Part shown: piece after piece, positions 26,573 to 34,864 of the stretch
How positions within the stretch are numbered: the first letter of the stretch is position 1
Layout of the letters: every line of letters starts with the position of its first letter
From: Bacillus rubiinfantis
Lineage (GTDB): Bacteria > Bacillota > Bacilli > Bacillales > Cytobacillaceae
DNA: 64,000 bases
Assembly (NCBI GenBank): GCA_000752035.1
Contig: CCFE01000030.1
Span: forward strand, 124,001-188,000
Reading direction: 5' to 3'
The notes under the pieces: model-generated
Told to the model about the DNA's origin: nothing
Database searches by the model: none
What the model saw: the letters and a program-made list of their open reading frames with translations, nothing else
Made by a program: the position numbers and the translations under genes

Positions 26573-26684
26573 ACGGCATAAAATTGCCGTATACATCCCC
26601 AGTACTGTATGAAAAAGCCCGCACTAATCCTATCCAGAAGTGATATTCGTTTCATCCGAATGGTCTCTAAAAAATAGGATTAGT
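26573..26684 (-). promoter_or_regulatory. Structured leader region upstream of the MFS exporter gene
   Basis: Perfect 11-base arms ACTAATCCTAT (26623-26633) and ATAGGATTAGT (26674-26684) enclose a second hairpin ATTCG-tttcatc-CGAAT (26645-26661). A third hairpin ACGGCA-taaaat-TGCCGT lies at 26573-26590. The whole would be in the 5' leader of the exporter mRNA. No known riboswitch class recognised. Confidence 0.5.
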
Positions 26685-26813
26685 AAATCATCGGCCCCAA
26701 AGTCACCCTTTCAACATAAACGTAGTTCCATCTTACTCTATATATTTTTTCGTTTCAAGGTTTTTTGTAATTTTTGGAATGAAATTTCCTGTCTAATAGG
26801 TGTGCAGGGCATT

Positions 26814-27182
26814 CTAATTATGTTTCTGCTCCTCCGTTTGCAAATAATCATGCAAGTCATCGCGGATACTCCCCGCCGCGAGTCTCACATTCGTGCGATA
26901 CGCCGCGCGATTCAACAGGTGAGCCACAACAGGAGAGGTGAGAAATACGAAAAATACCCCTAAAAGTAGGCGAATGCTGAAATAACCGTCTTTTAACAAA
27001 AAATATACAAACGTTCCTAATAAAATAAATAATACCCCGAGGTTGGCACTTTTTGAAACGGCATGTGATCGGGTATACACATCAGGAAAGCGAATCAGTC
27101 CAAGCGCACTTAAAAAACTAAATAACACCCCAATAAACACTAGGATACCGACCAGCCACTCAATCCAACCGTTTCCGCTCAA
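26814..27182 (-). CDS. mrpG: Mrp Na+/H+ antiporter subunit G
   Basis: A 122-residue subunit with three helices and the family blocks SALGLIRFPDVYTRSHAVSKSANLGVLFILLG and LLGVFFVFLTSPVVAHLLNRAAYRTN. Last gene of the Mrp operon. Its start overlaps the mrpF end by 23 bases. Mrp complexes exchange Na+ for H+ at the cell membrane and support alkali and salt tolerance. Confidence 0.93.
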   Translation of the reverse strand: MSGNGWIEWLVGILVFIGVLFSFLSALGLIRFPDVYTRSHAVSKSANLGVLFILLGTFVYFLLKDGYFSIRLLLGVFFVFLTSPVVAHLLNRAAYRTNVRLAAGSIRDDLHDYLQTEEQKHN

Positions 27183-27444
27183 CCACTACACCCCTTTCAA
27201 GAAATCTTGCAAATGCAATTGTGCCTACAAATGAAAGGATACCGATGAGTAAGATAATATCGAAAAACGCATATGTTCTCAGAAACATCGAGAGAATCGC
27301 AATTCCAGCCAGAAGATTAACCCCGATATTATCAAGCGCCATCACCCTGTCAGGCATCGAAGGCCCCTTTATTACCCGATAAAGCGCAGCTAATATCGAG
27401 CCTAATAAAATAACTAAGCTGCCTGATAAAAACAGTTGAAACAT
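27160..27444 (-). CDS. mrpF: Mrp Na+/H+ antiporter subunit F
   Basis: A 94-residue three-helix subunit with YRVIKGPSMPDRVMALDNIGVNLLAGI, the MrpF signature. The stop of mrpE abuts its start. It overlaps mrpG. Small but essential part of the complex in characterised systems. Confidence 0.93.
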   Translation of the reverse strand: MFQLFLSGSLVILLGSILAALYRVIKGPSMPDRVMALDNIGVNLLAGIAILSMFLRTYAFFDIILLIGILSFVGTIAFARFLERGVVVERKRLD

Positions 27445-27921
27445 TTACCGCGTCACCTTCCTTATTGCTGCCTCAAATTTTGTTTTTGAACTGATAACCG
27501 CAACAACGGATTCCGGAAGATGTAAGGCATGAACATAAAAGGTTTTTCGGTCAGGAGTCACTTCCATAACAACAGATCCAGGGGTTAACGTGATTAAAAG
27601 CGCTAATAACGTCACCTCAAGCTCCGTTTCCAGCTCAGTATCAAGCCGGAAAATTCCTGGGGTAATCACAAGCTGCGGTCGAATTACATGTGTGATTACA
27701 TTAATACTCGAAACGACGGACTCCCAGAAAAACACCAAAAACAAATTCACCGCCGCAAACAGTTTTTTCAAATAGAACGAGGATGGGAAAAACCGCCTTA
27801 AGCCAAATACAACAATAACGCCAACTAAATACCCACTAAAAAATGACAATGGCCGCCACTCATCCTGTAAAAACATCCACAAAAATGCCACAAATAGGTT
27901 AATCAGTACTTGAAGTGCCAT
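27445..27921 (-). CDS. mrpE: Mrp Na+/H+ antiporter subunit E
   Basis: A 158-residue subunit with two N-terminal helices (INLFVAFLWMFLQ, FFSGYLVGVIVVFGL) and the block SINVITHVIRPQLVITPGIFRL followed by LLALLITLTPGSVVMEVTPDRKTFYVHAL, typical of MrpE. It begins six bases after the mrpD stop and ends directly before mrpF. Confidence 0.93.
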   Translation of the reverse strand: MALQVLINLFVAFLWMFLQDEWRPLSFFSGYLVGVIVVFGLRRFFPSSFYLKKLFAAVNLFLVFFWESVVSSINVITHVIRPQLVITPGIFRLDTELETELEVTLLALLITLTPGSVVMEVTPDRKTFYVHALHLPESVVAVISSKTKFEAAIRKVTR

Positions 27922-27927
27922 AGCCCA

Positions 27928-29412
27928 TCATCCTCCCCCAGTCATAACAGCATCGATGTAGCGTGCCGGAGTTAATAACGTTTCAGCAGCTAGCCGGACG
28001 TATGGTACAACGCCTTCAGCACCGAGGCCTAAGACAACAGTCAGAAGCGTCAAGCCAGCCATGGGAAATAGCAACCCTTCTGTTGAAGCTTGCTTCGGTC
28101 CTCTACTGCCTGTCATTTCTCCCCAAAAGACATTCATGAACAGCTTCAGCAGCGAGTACAGCACCAGTAGGCTCGTTGCTAAACCAACGGCTCCAAATAC
28201 GTAGAATTCCGCGGCAAACGCCCCCTTTGTAATCAAAACCTTGCCAAGGAAACCACTGAGCGGCGGGATTCCGGCAATTGCGAGCGCAGAGATGAAGAAC
28301 ATCCAGCCAATGTAAGGATGGGTACGAATCAGCCCGCTTGTCTTCAATAAGCTGCTCGTTCCCGTCACATGAATGATCGCTCCCCCTAAAAGGAAAACCA
28401 ATGCTTTGAGCAAAATATCATGAATAAGATATAGAACAGATCCAATTATTCCATCTGCGGTCATGGAAACGAGCCCCACCATCACAAATCCCGAACCGAC
28501 AATTACGTTGTACGCCAAAATTTTTTTAATATCCGCAAAAGCAACCGCACCCAGCGCCCCCAATACCATCGTTATAACACCTAACCCCCCAATAAACTGA
28601 TGTGTAATTTCAGGTTCATGGTAAAAAATTAGGGTAAACAGGCGGAATATCGCATAAATCCCTACCTTTGTTAACAACGCCGCAAACACAGCCGCAATCG
28701 CTGGAGGCGGAGCAGAATAAGACTCCGGCAGCCAAAAAAAGATAAACAATGCCGCTTTAATACTAAATACGACTAGAAACAGCAGGGCCACAACGGTCAT
28801 CAGCCCGTTCTGACCGATTTCAGCGACAACAACGGACAGATGCGCAAAATTCAAGGTTCCCGTTAAGGCATACAAATAAGCAATAGCTGCCAGAAACAGC
28901 GAAGACGAAATAACATTGACTAAAATATATTTTAACGATTCCTGTAGCTGCTGACTGCTGCCTCCTAGCGAAATCAGCACATAGGAGGCAATCAACATCA
29001 CTTCAAAACAAACAAATAAGTGGAATAAATCCCCTGTTAAAAAGGAACCATTAACACCAGCAAGTAAAAATAACAACAAGGGATAAAAATAATGTTCCTC
29101 CCGATCCCGTCCAATTGATTGAAAGGCATAAAGCAAACAAAACAGCGCCGCAATAGTACTGCTTGCGAGCAGCAGTGCCGCAAACATATCCGCCACAAAA
29201 CTAATTCCAAATGGAGCCTGCCAGCCGCCGGCCTGTAACGTTTGAATCCCTGCCGTTTTGATTTGTGCCATTAATTGCAGCGAAACCATGAGAAGTCCCA
29301 GCAACGTTAGCAAACTGCCCCAACGATGAAATGAGATTTTATTGCGAAATAGGACCATCACAAGACCGGCGAAGATGGGGAGAATCACCGGTATGCTGAC
29401 GAGATTATTCAT
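27928..29412 (-). CDS. mrpD: Mrp Na+/H+ antiporter subunit D
   Basis: A 494-residue proton-pumping-type subunit homologous to NuoM/NuoN, about 14 helices. It shows the broken-helix region FEVMLIASYVLISLG with its key glutamate and the lysine/histidine helices FSIKAALFIFFWLPESYSAPPPAIAA. ATG 29412 lies within the mrpC end (GGGGATGAA) with GGGGGCGGGGGG upstream, so it is coupled; the ATG at 29439 belongs to the mrpC frame region. Confidence 0.94.
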   Translation of the reverse strand: MNNLVSIPVILPIFAGLVMVLFRNKISFHRWGSLLTLLGLLMVSLQLMAQIKTAGIQTLQAGGWQAPFGISFVADMFAALLLASSTIAALFCLLYAFQSIGRDREEHYFYPLLLFLLAGVNGSFLTGDLFHLFVCFEVMLIASYVLISLGGSSQQLQESLKYILVNVISSSLFLAAIAYLYALTGTLNFAHLSVVVAEIGQNGLMTVVALLFLVVFSIKAALFIFFWLPESYSAPPPAIAAVFAALLTKVGIYAIFRLFTLIFYHEPEITHQFIGGLGVITMVLGALGAVAFADIKKILAYNVIVGSGFVMVGLVSMTADGIIGSVLYLIHDILLKALVFLLGGAIIHVTGTSSLLKTSGLIRTHPYIGWMFFISALAIAGIPPLSGFLGKVLITKGAFAAEFYVFGAVGLATSLLVLYSLLKLFMNVFWGEMTGSRGPKQASTEGLLFPMAGLTLLTVVLGLGAEGVVPYVRLAAETLLTPARYIDAVMTGGG

Positions 29413-29743
29413 CCCCCCGCCCCCGTAAATGAACAACATTCACCGTCCCTAACGTTTGATACGCACGGTAAACTACGACAAGGAACAAGGCAGTCACGGC
29501 AAAATTAATAACAATCGAGGTTAAAATCAGCGCCTGCGGCAAAGAGTCAGTGAAAGCAGCAAAGCTCTCACCTAAGAGCGGCGGTCCTCCAGTTTTTAAC
29601 CCGCCCATCGTTAAAATTAGTAAATGAACGCCATGAGTGATAATTGACATCCCGAAGATAATCCGCAACAGATGTTTAGATAGTACTAAATATGTGCCAA
29701 TGGTAAAAAACACCCCGACTAAAAGTGACATCATGATTTCCAT
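29405..29743 (-). CDS. mrpC: Mrp Na+/H+ antiporter subunit C
   Basis: A 112-residue, three-helix NuoK-like subunit with GIFGMSI-type motif IIFGMSIITHGVHLLILTMGG and LPQALILTSIVINFAVTALFLVV. The ATG shares a base with the mrpAB stop (TAATG) and the gene overlaps mrpD by eight bases. Confidence 0.94.
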   Translation of the reverse strand: MEIMMSLLVGVFFTIGTYLVLSKHLLRIIFGMSIITHGVHLLILTMGGLKTGGPPLLGESFAAFTDSLPQALILTSIVINFAVTALFLVVVYRAYQTLGTVNVVHLRGRGDE

Positions 29744-32586
29744 TAAGATTCATCCTCACTTATCGTTATTATGATTGTCATCGCCGTTCCAACTACGGCT
29801 AAAGCAACTCCCAAATCGAAAATTAACGCCGTCGCCAGCTCCGTATCACCCAAAACAGGCAAATCAACATGAGCAAAGGTCTGGCTTAAAAAAGGAACCT
29901 GGAATAGAAAAGAGCCTGCGCCTGTCAACACTGCCAGCAGTACTCCGGCAGCAGCAATTTTCTTAAAGTCTAGCGGAATATTTTCACGAATCGTTTCGCG
30001 ATCAAAGGTTACATATAAGAGAATGAAACCGGCCGCCAAGCTCAGGCCACCCACAAACCCGCCACCGGGATTATGATGACCTCCGAAAAACAGGTAAATG
30101 GCAAACGTGAAAATAATGATTGAGGCTGCCTTTGTCACCGTTCGTAAAATTACATCATTCGGTCTCGCTTTTAACAACAGGTTTAGGATTGGCGCTGATG
30201 CTTCTTTTGCACCTAGATTAATTAGAGTAAATACCCCCAGTCCCGCAATACATAGTACCAATATTTCTAACATCGTATCCAACCCGCGAAAATCAACTAG
30301 GATTGCATTGACGATATTCTTGGCACCCGCGAGTGCGTAGGAATCTTCAAAAAAGCCGGAAATAGATAGTGCAATACGCTGATTGTTGGCCGACAATGCA
30401 AGCACGGTGGTGACAGTTCCTACAGCTAACGAAATGAATAAATGGAGCGGATTCACGGTTAATCGTTTTTTTTCCTTGGGCAATTCAGGAAGATGGTAGA
30501 AACATAGCAGGAACAAGACAGTGGTTACTGTCTCGACAACAAGTTGAGTTAGCGCAAGATCCGGCGCCCGTAAGACAACAAACATTAACGATACGAGTAG
30601 ACCGAGCGCACCAAGGGCGATAATCGCCGTCAATCTTGTTGTCGCCAAAACAACGGTAAAAACAGCCAAGACCATCCCGAAGATTATTCCGATTTCATAA
30701 GCATTCATATCGCCACTTTTTGAAAAATTGAAATTAATCCCATCTAGTAACCATAATCCGCCACTTAGAACAACCATCAAGATGATAAAGATGTAGCGCA
30801 AATAATCACGAACACTCCCGGTCATATACCGCCTGGTGACTGTCAGCGAAACCGACTCCATACCTTTAAGTAACTGTTGATACATTTGATTCAGTCTAAG
30901 GCTCTTCGGGTAAAGCAGGTATATCCCCGCCCATTTTTCCAAGCTGCGATAAAGTATCACGCCGCCAACTAACACCCCTACTGTCATCCACACTTCAGTC
31001 GTCCAGCCGTGCCAGGGGCGAATGGAGATGACGAACCCCGTATGATTGGGAATCATTGCAGCAAGGGCAGGCTGCAGGAAATAATCAACTATCACATTGG
31101 GAAAAAAGAATATTGCAATCACAAGCGTTGCTAACAAAAGCGGCGGCAGCAGCATCGCAAACGGGGCTTCATGCACCGGTTTATCTAATTTTTCCGGCTG
31201 ATATTTTCCAGTAAACGTCTTAAACACGAGAATCATACAATAGATAAAGGTAAAGACGCTGGCAATCATAGCAATAAGGAGAAAAAACAGCGCAAATCCT
31301 TCTATCCCGAATACAGGCTGTTTCATCAGCGAGAGAACACTAGTAAAGAACATCTCTTTACTTAAAAACCCATTAAATGGCGGCAGACCAGCCATTGCGA
31401 AGCTGCTAATCAGCGCTATCACGAATGACACAGGCATTAGCCCTACCAGGCCGCCTAAGCGCCTGAGGTCACGCGTTCCCGCCGCATGGTCGATGATTCC
31501 CACTACCATAAATAAACTGCCTTTATAAGTAGAATGGTTGATTAGGTGAAACATCGCGGCAACAGCCGCAAAAGCATATAGTGACATGTCTCCCTCAAAC
31601 GTGTCAGCAACAGCGGCTGAGCCAAGACCAACGAGACACATAATCAACCCTAGCTGACTAATCGTTGAATAGGCAAGCATTGCCTTTAAATCCTTCTGTC
31701 CAACTGCATTGATAGACCCATATAGAAGAGTTGCCAGCCCTACTCCTGAAACAAGCCAGAACCATCCAGGTGTTCCGCCAAATATCGCTGTAAAGCGGGC
31801 AACGAGATAGATTCCTGCTTTAACCATAGTTGCTGAATGCAGGTATGCACTAATTGGCGTTGGCGCCTCCATTGCATCTGGAAGCCAGATACTAAAAGGG
31901 AACTGAGCCGACTTTGTAAACGCCCCTGCCAGGATAAGAAGCATCGCCGGCAAAAACAGCTGATGTGACGACAACTCCTGATGCTTGTTCAACATTTCAC
32001 GAATGCTGTAAGTATCTGTCATCAGACTCAGCAATATCAAACCTGCCAGCATTGCCAGCCCGCCGGCAACGGTGATTAGCAGCGATTTCTGGGCGCCTTC
32101 GCGGGAATTTTTCCGTTGATACCAATAAGCAATCAGCAGGAAGGAAGAAACACTGGTTAATTCCCAAAAGACATATAAAACGAAGACATGATCGGCCAGG
32201 ACTATCCCAAGCATTGCTCCCATAAATAAGAGAAGATAAACGTAGAAATTATGCAGTGCCTCTTTATCCTTTGCTAAATAATAAATCGAATAAAAAATCA
32301 CAAGAGTGCCGATACCGGAGATTAATAAGGCAAAAATTAATCCCAGCCCATCGAAAAACAAGGTGAAATGTATTCCTAGTGACGGAATCCAGCTCAGTTC
32401 TGTCAGATACGTTTTCCCTTTAGCGATATCAGCAATATAGGGTACGAGATAGAGAGTGATGGTCAGCGGAACAGGAAGGACAAACCAACCGGTATGAACC
32501 TTTCTCCGTACCGACCATTTATGAATAAACGGGACCAGCACTGCAAAAATAAACGGAAGAAAAATCAGAAGATGAAACATCGGCAT
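29743..32586 (-). CDS. mrpA: Fused Mrp antiporter subunit A-B
   Basis: A 947-residue protein. Residues 1 to about 800 are MrpA (NuoL-like): FVLYVFWELTSVSSFLLI, SAQFPFSIWLPDAMEAPTPISAYLHSATMVKAGIYL and SAFAMAGLPPFNGFLSKE-type blocks. The last about 140 residues are a complete MrpB: NDVILRTVTKAASIIIFTFAIYLF, GGHHNPGGGFVGGL and ATALIFDLGVALAVVGTAMTIII. The frame runs without a stop through the junction near base 30180, where separate genes would be expected in B. subtilis. ATG 32586 has AAAGGGGGA six bases upstream. First gene of the operon. Confidence 0.92.
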   Translation of the reverse strand: MPMFHLLIFLPFIFAVLVPFIHKWSVRRKVHTGWFVLPVPLTITLYLVPYIADIAKGKTYLTELSWIPSLGIHFTLFFDGLGLIFALLISGIGTLVIFYSIYYLAKDKEALHNFYVYLLLFMGAMLGIVLADHVFVLYVFWELTSVSSFLLIAYWYQRKNSREGAQKSLLITVAGGLAMLAGLILLSLMTDTYSIREMLNKHQELSSHQLFLPAMLLILAGAFTKSAQFPFSIWLPDAMEAPTPISAYLHSATMVKAGIYLVARFTAIFGGTPGWFWLVSGVGLATLLYGSINAVGQKDLKAMLAYSTISQLGLIMCLVGLGSAAVADTFEGDMSLYAFAAVAAMFHLINHSTYKGSLFMVVGIIDHAAGTRDLRRLGGLVGLMPVSFVIALISSFAMAGLPPFNGFLSKEMFFTSVLSLMKQPVFGIEGFALFFLLIAMIASVFTFIYCMILVFKTFTGKYQPEKLDKPVHEAPFAMLLPPLLLATLVIAIFFFPNVIVDYFLQPALAAMIPNHTGFVISIRPWHGWTTEVWMTVGVLVGGVILYRSLEKWAGIYLLYPKSLRLNQMYQQLLKGMESVSLTVTRRYMTGSVRDYLRYIFIILMVVLSGGLWLLDGINFNFSKSGDMNAYEIGIIFGMVLAVFTVVLATTRLTAIIALGALGLLVSLMFVVLRAPDLALTQLVVETVTTVLFLLCFYHLPELPKEKKRLTVNPLHLFISLAVGTVTTVLALSANNQRIALSISGFFEDSYALAGAKNIVNAILVDFRGLDTMLEILVLCIAGLGVFTLINLGAKEASAPILNLLLKARPNDVILRTVTKAASIIIFTFAIYLFFGGHHNPGGGFVGGLSLAAGFILLYVTFDRETIRENIPLDFKKIAAAGVLLAVLTGAGSFLFQVPFLSQTFAHVDLPVLGDTELATALIFDLGVALAVVGTAMTIIITISEDES

Positions 32587-32656
32587 CAGGTTTCCCCCTT
32601 TCTGCTTCGGAAACATCATTGAATTGATAGCCTTGGAGATGATTTACACATATTGG

Positions 32657-32685
32657 TTGACGGTTATGTACACATCGGCTATAGT
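32657..32685 (+). promoter_or_regulatory. Sigma-A promoter of the Usp-domain gene
   Basis: TTGACG (32657-32662), 17-base spacer, TATAGT (32680-32685), about 50 bases before the Usp gene. It lies in the divergent gap shared with mrpA. Confidence 0.75.
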
Positions 32686-32737
32686 CATGGGTAATGAACG
32701 TAGGTCGCAGTTGTTAACATTGGTGAAGAGGTGAATC

Positions 32738-33427
32738 ATGGTGAAAAAAGTAAAGGGACGTATGGATGAGAGTATCCTTGTCTGTGTGTCCTATGGACCG
32801 AATGGCGAGCGGTTGATTGAACGCGGCTGTCAGCTTGCACACATGCTTCATTGCCCGCTTCATATTTTAACCATTGACCCGGCCCCGTTTGATGAATTAG
32901 ATGGAGAAAAGTCAGATTATATCACCAGTTGGAAAGCATTGGCTGCACAGTTTGGGCCAGAGACGTATATTTTAAAAGACGATGAGAAACGGCCTGTGGC
33001 AGATGTAATTGCCGAAGTTGCCCGTGAAAAGCACATTACGCAGATTATTCTCGGCCAAACGGCCCAAAGCCGCTGGGAACAGCTGACAAAAGGTTCAATA
33101 ATTAACGCCCTGTTACGGAAGATCCCATTTGTTGACCTGCATATTATCTCAGTTTCCCGCTCCCTAAAGAATGATGAAGGGCATTTCGAAAAAGGTGTTC
33201 GCGCCTATCTCGAACAACAGGAAAAGTACTATCGCTTAACTTTCCATTACTCTGAGCGAGTTATGTATGAGGGAATCTTTTTCAAAGAACAAGGAACAGA
33301 TTTTAATAATGGTGTCTTTAAGTTTATGAAAGGCAGTGAAATGCTTCAGGTGCCTGTTGTCGAAGATATTGTCAAAGAGTTGCGGCATGTCCGGATGACG
33401 GAACCGCTAGATGATGATATCTTGTAA
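32738..33427 (+). CDS. Universal stress protein-domain protein (KdpD Usp-like)
   Basis: A 229-residue cytoplasmic protein. The N-terminal about 145 residues form a Usp fold as found in KdpD sensors: ILVCVSYGPNGERLIERGCQLA, then LGQTAQSRWEQLTKGSIINALLRKIPFVDLHII, the usual nucleotide-binding G-x-S-R-W block. The remaining about 80 residues are polar and not recognised. Divergent from the Mrp operon; a link to K+ or Na+ homeostasis is inferred from this. GAAGAGGTG precedes ATG 32738. Confidence 0.8.
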   Translation: MVKKVKGRMDESILVCVSYGPNGERLIERGCQLAHMLHCPLHILTIDPAPFDELDGEKSDYITSWKALAAQFGPETYILKDDEKRPVADVIAEVAREKHITQIILGQTAQSRWEQLTKGSIINALLRKIPFVDLHIISVSRSLKNDEGHFEKGVRAYLEQQEKYYRLTFHYSERVMYEGIFFKEQGTDFNNGVFKFMKGSEMLQVPVVEDIVKELRHVRMTEPLDDDIL

Positions 33428-33500
33428 GTTTCCTATAGGCATCAATAAGAAGCAAAAATAGAAAAAGAACGTAGATAATAACAGTTTGTGAGTTACAATG

Positions 33501-33530
33501 CTCTTTTGCCAGTGGCAAAAGAGTTTTTTT
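33501..33530 (+). terminator. Terminator of the Usp-domain gene
   Basis: CTCTTTTGCC-agt-GGCAAAAGAG followed by seven T. Perfect ten-base stem. It also separates the convergent recombinase gene. Confidence 0.95.
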
Positions 33531-33535
33531 AAAAT

Positions 33536-34099
33536 TTAGAGGTTTACATCGACCTTGATATACTTTTCCTCATTTTTATCGATGCCAAGATAACGCAGTG
33601 TCTCCGCAGGGGAATGATGGTTATAAATATTCATCAAAATAGAAATGGCGATTCCCTTCTTGTAGGCATGGTATCCAAATGTCTTTCTTAAAGTGTGCAT
33701 GCCGATCTTTTCCGTCACTCCCGCCTCTTTAGCAGCTCCGTTAATGATTCGATACGCCTGCTGGCGAGTAATCGGTAAATTATTCTTTTTGGATTTAAAT
33801 AGAAAGTCACCATCGTGCAATCGACCTTGCTTAAGATACGCCTCCAATGCGGTTCGCACTTGCTGATTTAGATAATGCATCTTTGGAGATTCACTTCTCT
33901 CATCATCAACCGCTAAAAACTCCTTTATCTCCCCCCGATTATATACATCACTGACTTTTAAGGACAGTAAGTCATGAACTCTGATTCCTGTGTTGATTCC
34001 AAAGACAAATAGGAGATAATCACGGGCGGACTGCTGACACAATCTTTCCTTGATGGCCTGAATTTGGCTGATCTCCTTAATCGGACTGACACACTCCAC
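33536..34099 (-). CDS. Solitary tyrosine recombinase, catalytic domain only
   Basis: A 187-residue integrase/recombinase. All catalytic residues are visible: Arg40 (NTGIRVHDLL), Lys73 (SPKMHYL), His135 and Arg138 (MHTLRKTFGYH), His161/162 (YNHHSP) and the nucleophile Tyr170 (TLRYLGI). The usual N-terminal core-binding domain is missing and the gene has a good start (GTG 34099, GGGGGA upstream), so it appears to be made this way. Short proteins of this type are found as single chromosomal genes in bacilli. No flanking att repeats or phage genes seen. Confidence 0.88.
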   Translation of the reverse strand: MECVSPIKEISQIQAIKERLCQQSARDYLLFVFGINTGIRVHDLLSLKVSDVYNRGEIKEFLAVDDERSESPKMHYLNQQVRTALEAYLKQGRLHDGDFLFKSKKNNLPITRQQAYRIINGAAKEAGVTEKIGMHTLRKTFGYHAYKKGIAISILMNIYNHHSPAETLRYLGIDKNEEKYIKVDVNL

Positions 34100-34164
34100 T
34101 TAGCTTCCCCCTGTTAATGTAACTTAATTTAAACTTAACAGATATTTTGTAACATTACAATTAG

Positions 34165-34433
34165 AAAACACTGACTTTTTTAAAAAAACTACTAGGTATA
34201 CTGCAGTTCATCATTTTTTCAATAGAAATCCTGTTTTTACTCTACATAGGCTGGTCCATCTTGAGGAGTGAACCTGCCAGTATAAACGGCAAGGAAGTTT
34301 AGCGGCAGTGGGAAAAATCGTCGGAAAGCTTGATACGGAGGGAAAATTCCAGCGGACGCTTAATAAACTATCCGCATTCATCATTTGGGGCGTTGCCATT
34401 TATCTTATTGTCATGTTGATTCAATCTTTTTAA
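34165..34433 (+). pseudogene. Frameshifted remnant of a small two-helix membrane protein
   Basis: Two open frames join to one plausible membrane protein. The first (to TAG 34300) reads LGILQFIIFSIEILFLLYIG and continues WSILRSEPASINGKE. The second (open from 34272, stop 34431) reads GSLAAVGKIVGKLDTEGKF and QRTLNKLSAFIIWGVAIYLI. They differ by one base of frame. No ATG with a ribosome site is present. Family not recognised. This is most of the 400-base gap between the recombinase and the next gene; the rest is AT-rich. Confidence 0.4.
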
Positions 34434-34498
34434 TCGTTGTATGAATTAAATTGAATTGGTACATGCTACAAGTGAATTGATTTGCTGGAGGAATAGCG

Positions 34499-34735
34499 AT
34501 GACAGACTTCTTAGACCCTATCGATTATGAAACAGGCACCGCCATCCGTACCTTTAATATTATTGAAACTAGCGCTCATCCCGAGGGCTATGATGTTCTT
34601 CTTAATATTGATTTAGACAGCGGCTATGACTTGGAAAATGTCAGGATGACGATTAGCTTTGAGGACATGGAAGCATATGAAACAAACGATATCCATGAAG
34701 CAGTTAAGTACGCGTTAGGATTTTTTGATAAATAA
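34499..34735 (+). CDS. Small acidic protein of unknown function
   Basis: A 78-residue soluble, acidic protein (MTDFLDPIDYETGTAIR...), predicted alpha/beta with a C-terminal helix (DIHEAVKYALGFFDK). No family recognised. GGAGG seven bases before ATG 34499 and a strong terminator after it show a real, separately transcribed gene. Confidence 0.75.
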   Translation: MTDFLDPIDYETGTAIRTFNIIETSAHPEGYDVLLNIDLDSGYDLENVRMTISFEDMEAYETNDIHEAVKYALGFFDK

Positions 34736-34739
34736 GCTG

Positions 34740-34781
34740 AAAAAAGCGAGGTAGATGACACTGCATCTTCCTCGTTTTTTT
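34740..34781 (+). terminator. Terminator of the small acidic protein gene
   Basis: AAAAAGCGAGG-t-AGATG pairs with CATCT-t-CCTCG followed by seven T. Confidence 0.92.
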
Positions 34782-34795
34782 AGCAAGTATCAGGT

Positions 34796-34843
34796 CCCGG
34801 TCGAGAGTAACCGAACTCCATACGAGAGTAAACCCCTTGACGC
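34796..34843. repeat. Two copies of a 21-bp repeat (minus-strand GTTACT family)
   Basis: CGAGAGTAA occurs at 34802 and 34823, exactly 21 bases apart, with partial copies on both sides. Read on the minus strand the unit is GTTACTCTCG plus TATGGAGTTCG, matching in layout the repeat at 46078. Confidence 0.6.
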
Positions 34844-34864
34844 CTGTAAGCAGATTCGTGTTGC

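Noticed and set aside
33536..34433. Prophage or integrative element around the recombinase
   Set aside because: No phage structural genes, tRNA, or att-like direct repeats were found; neighbours are ordinary chromosomal genes.
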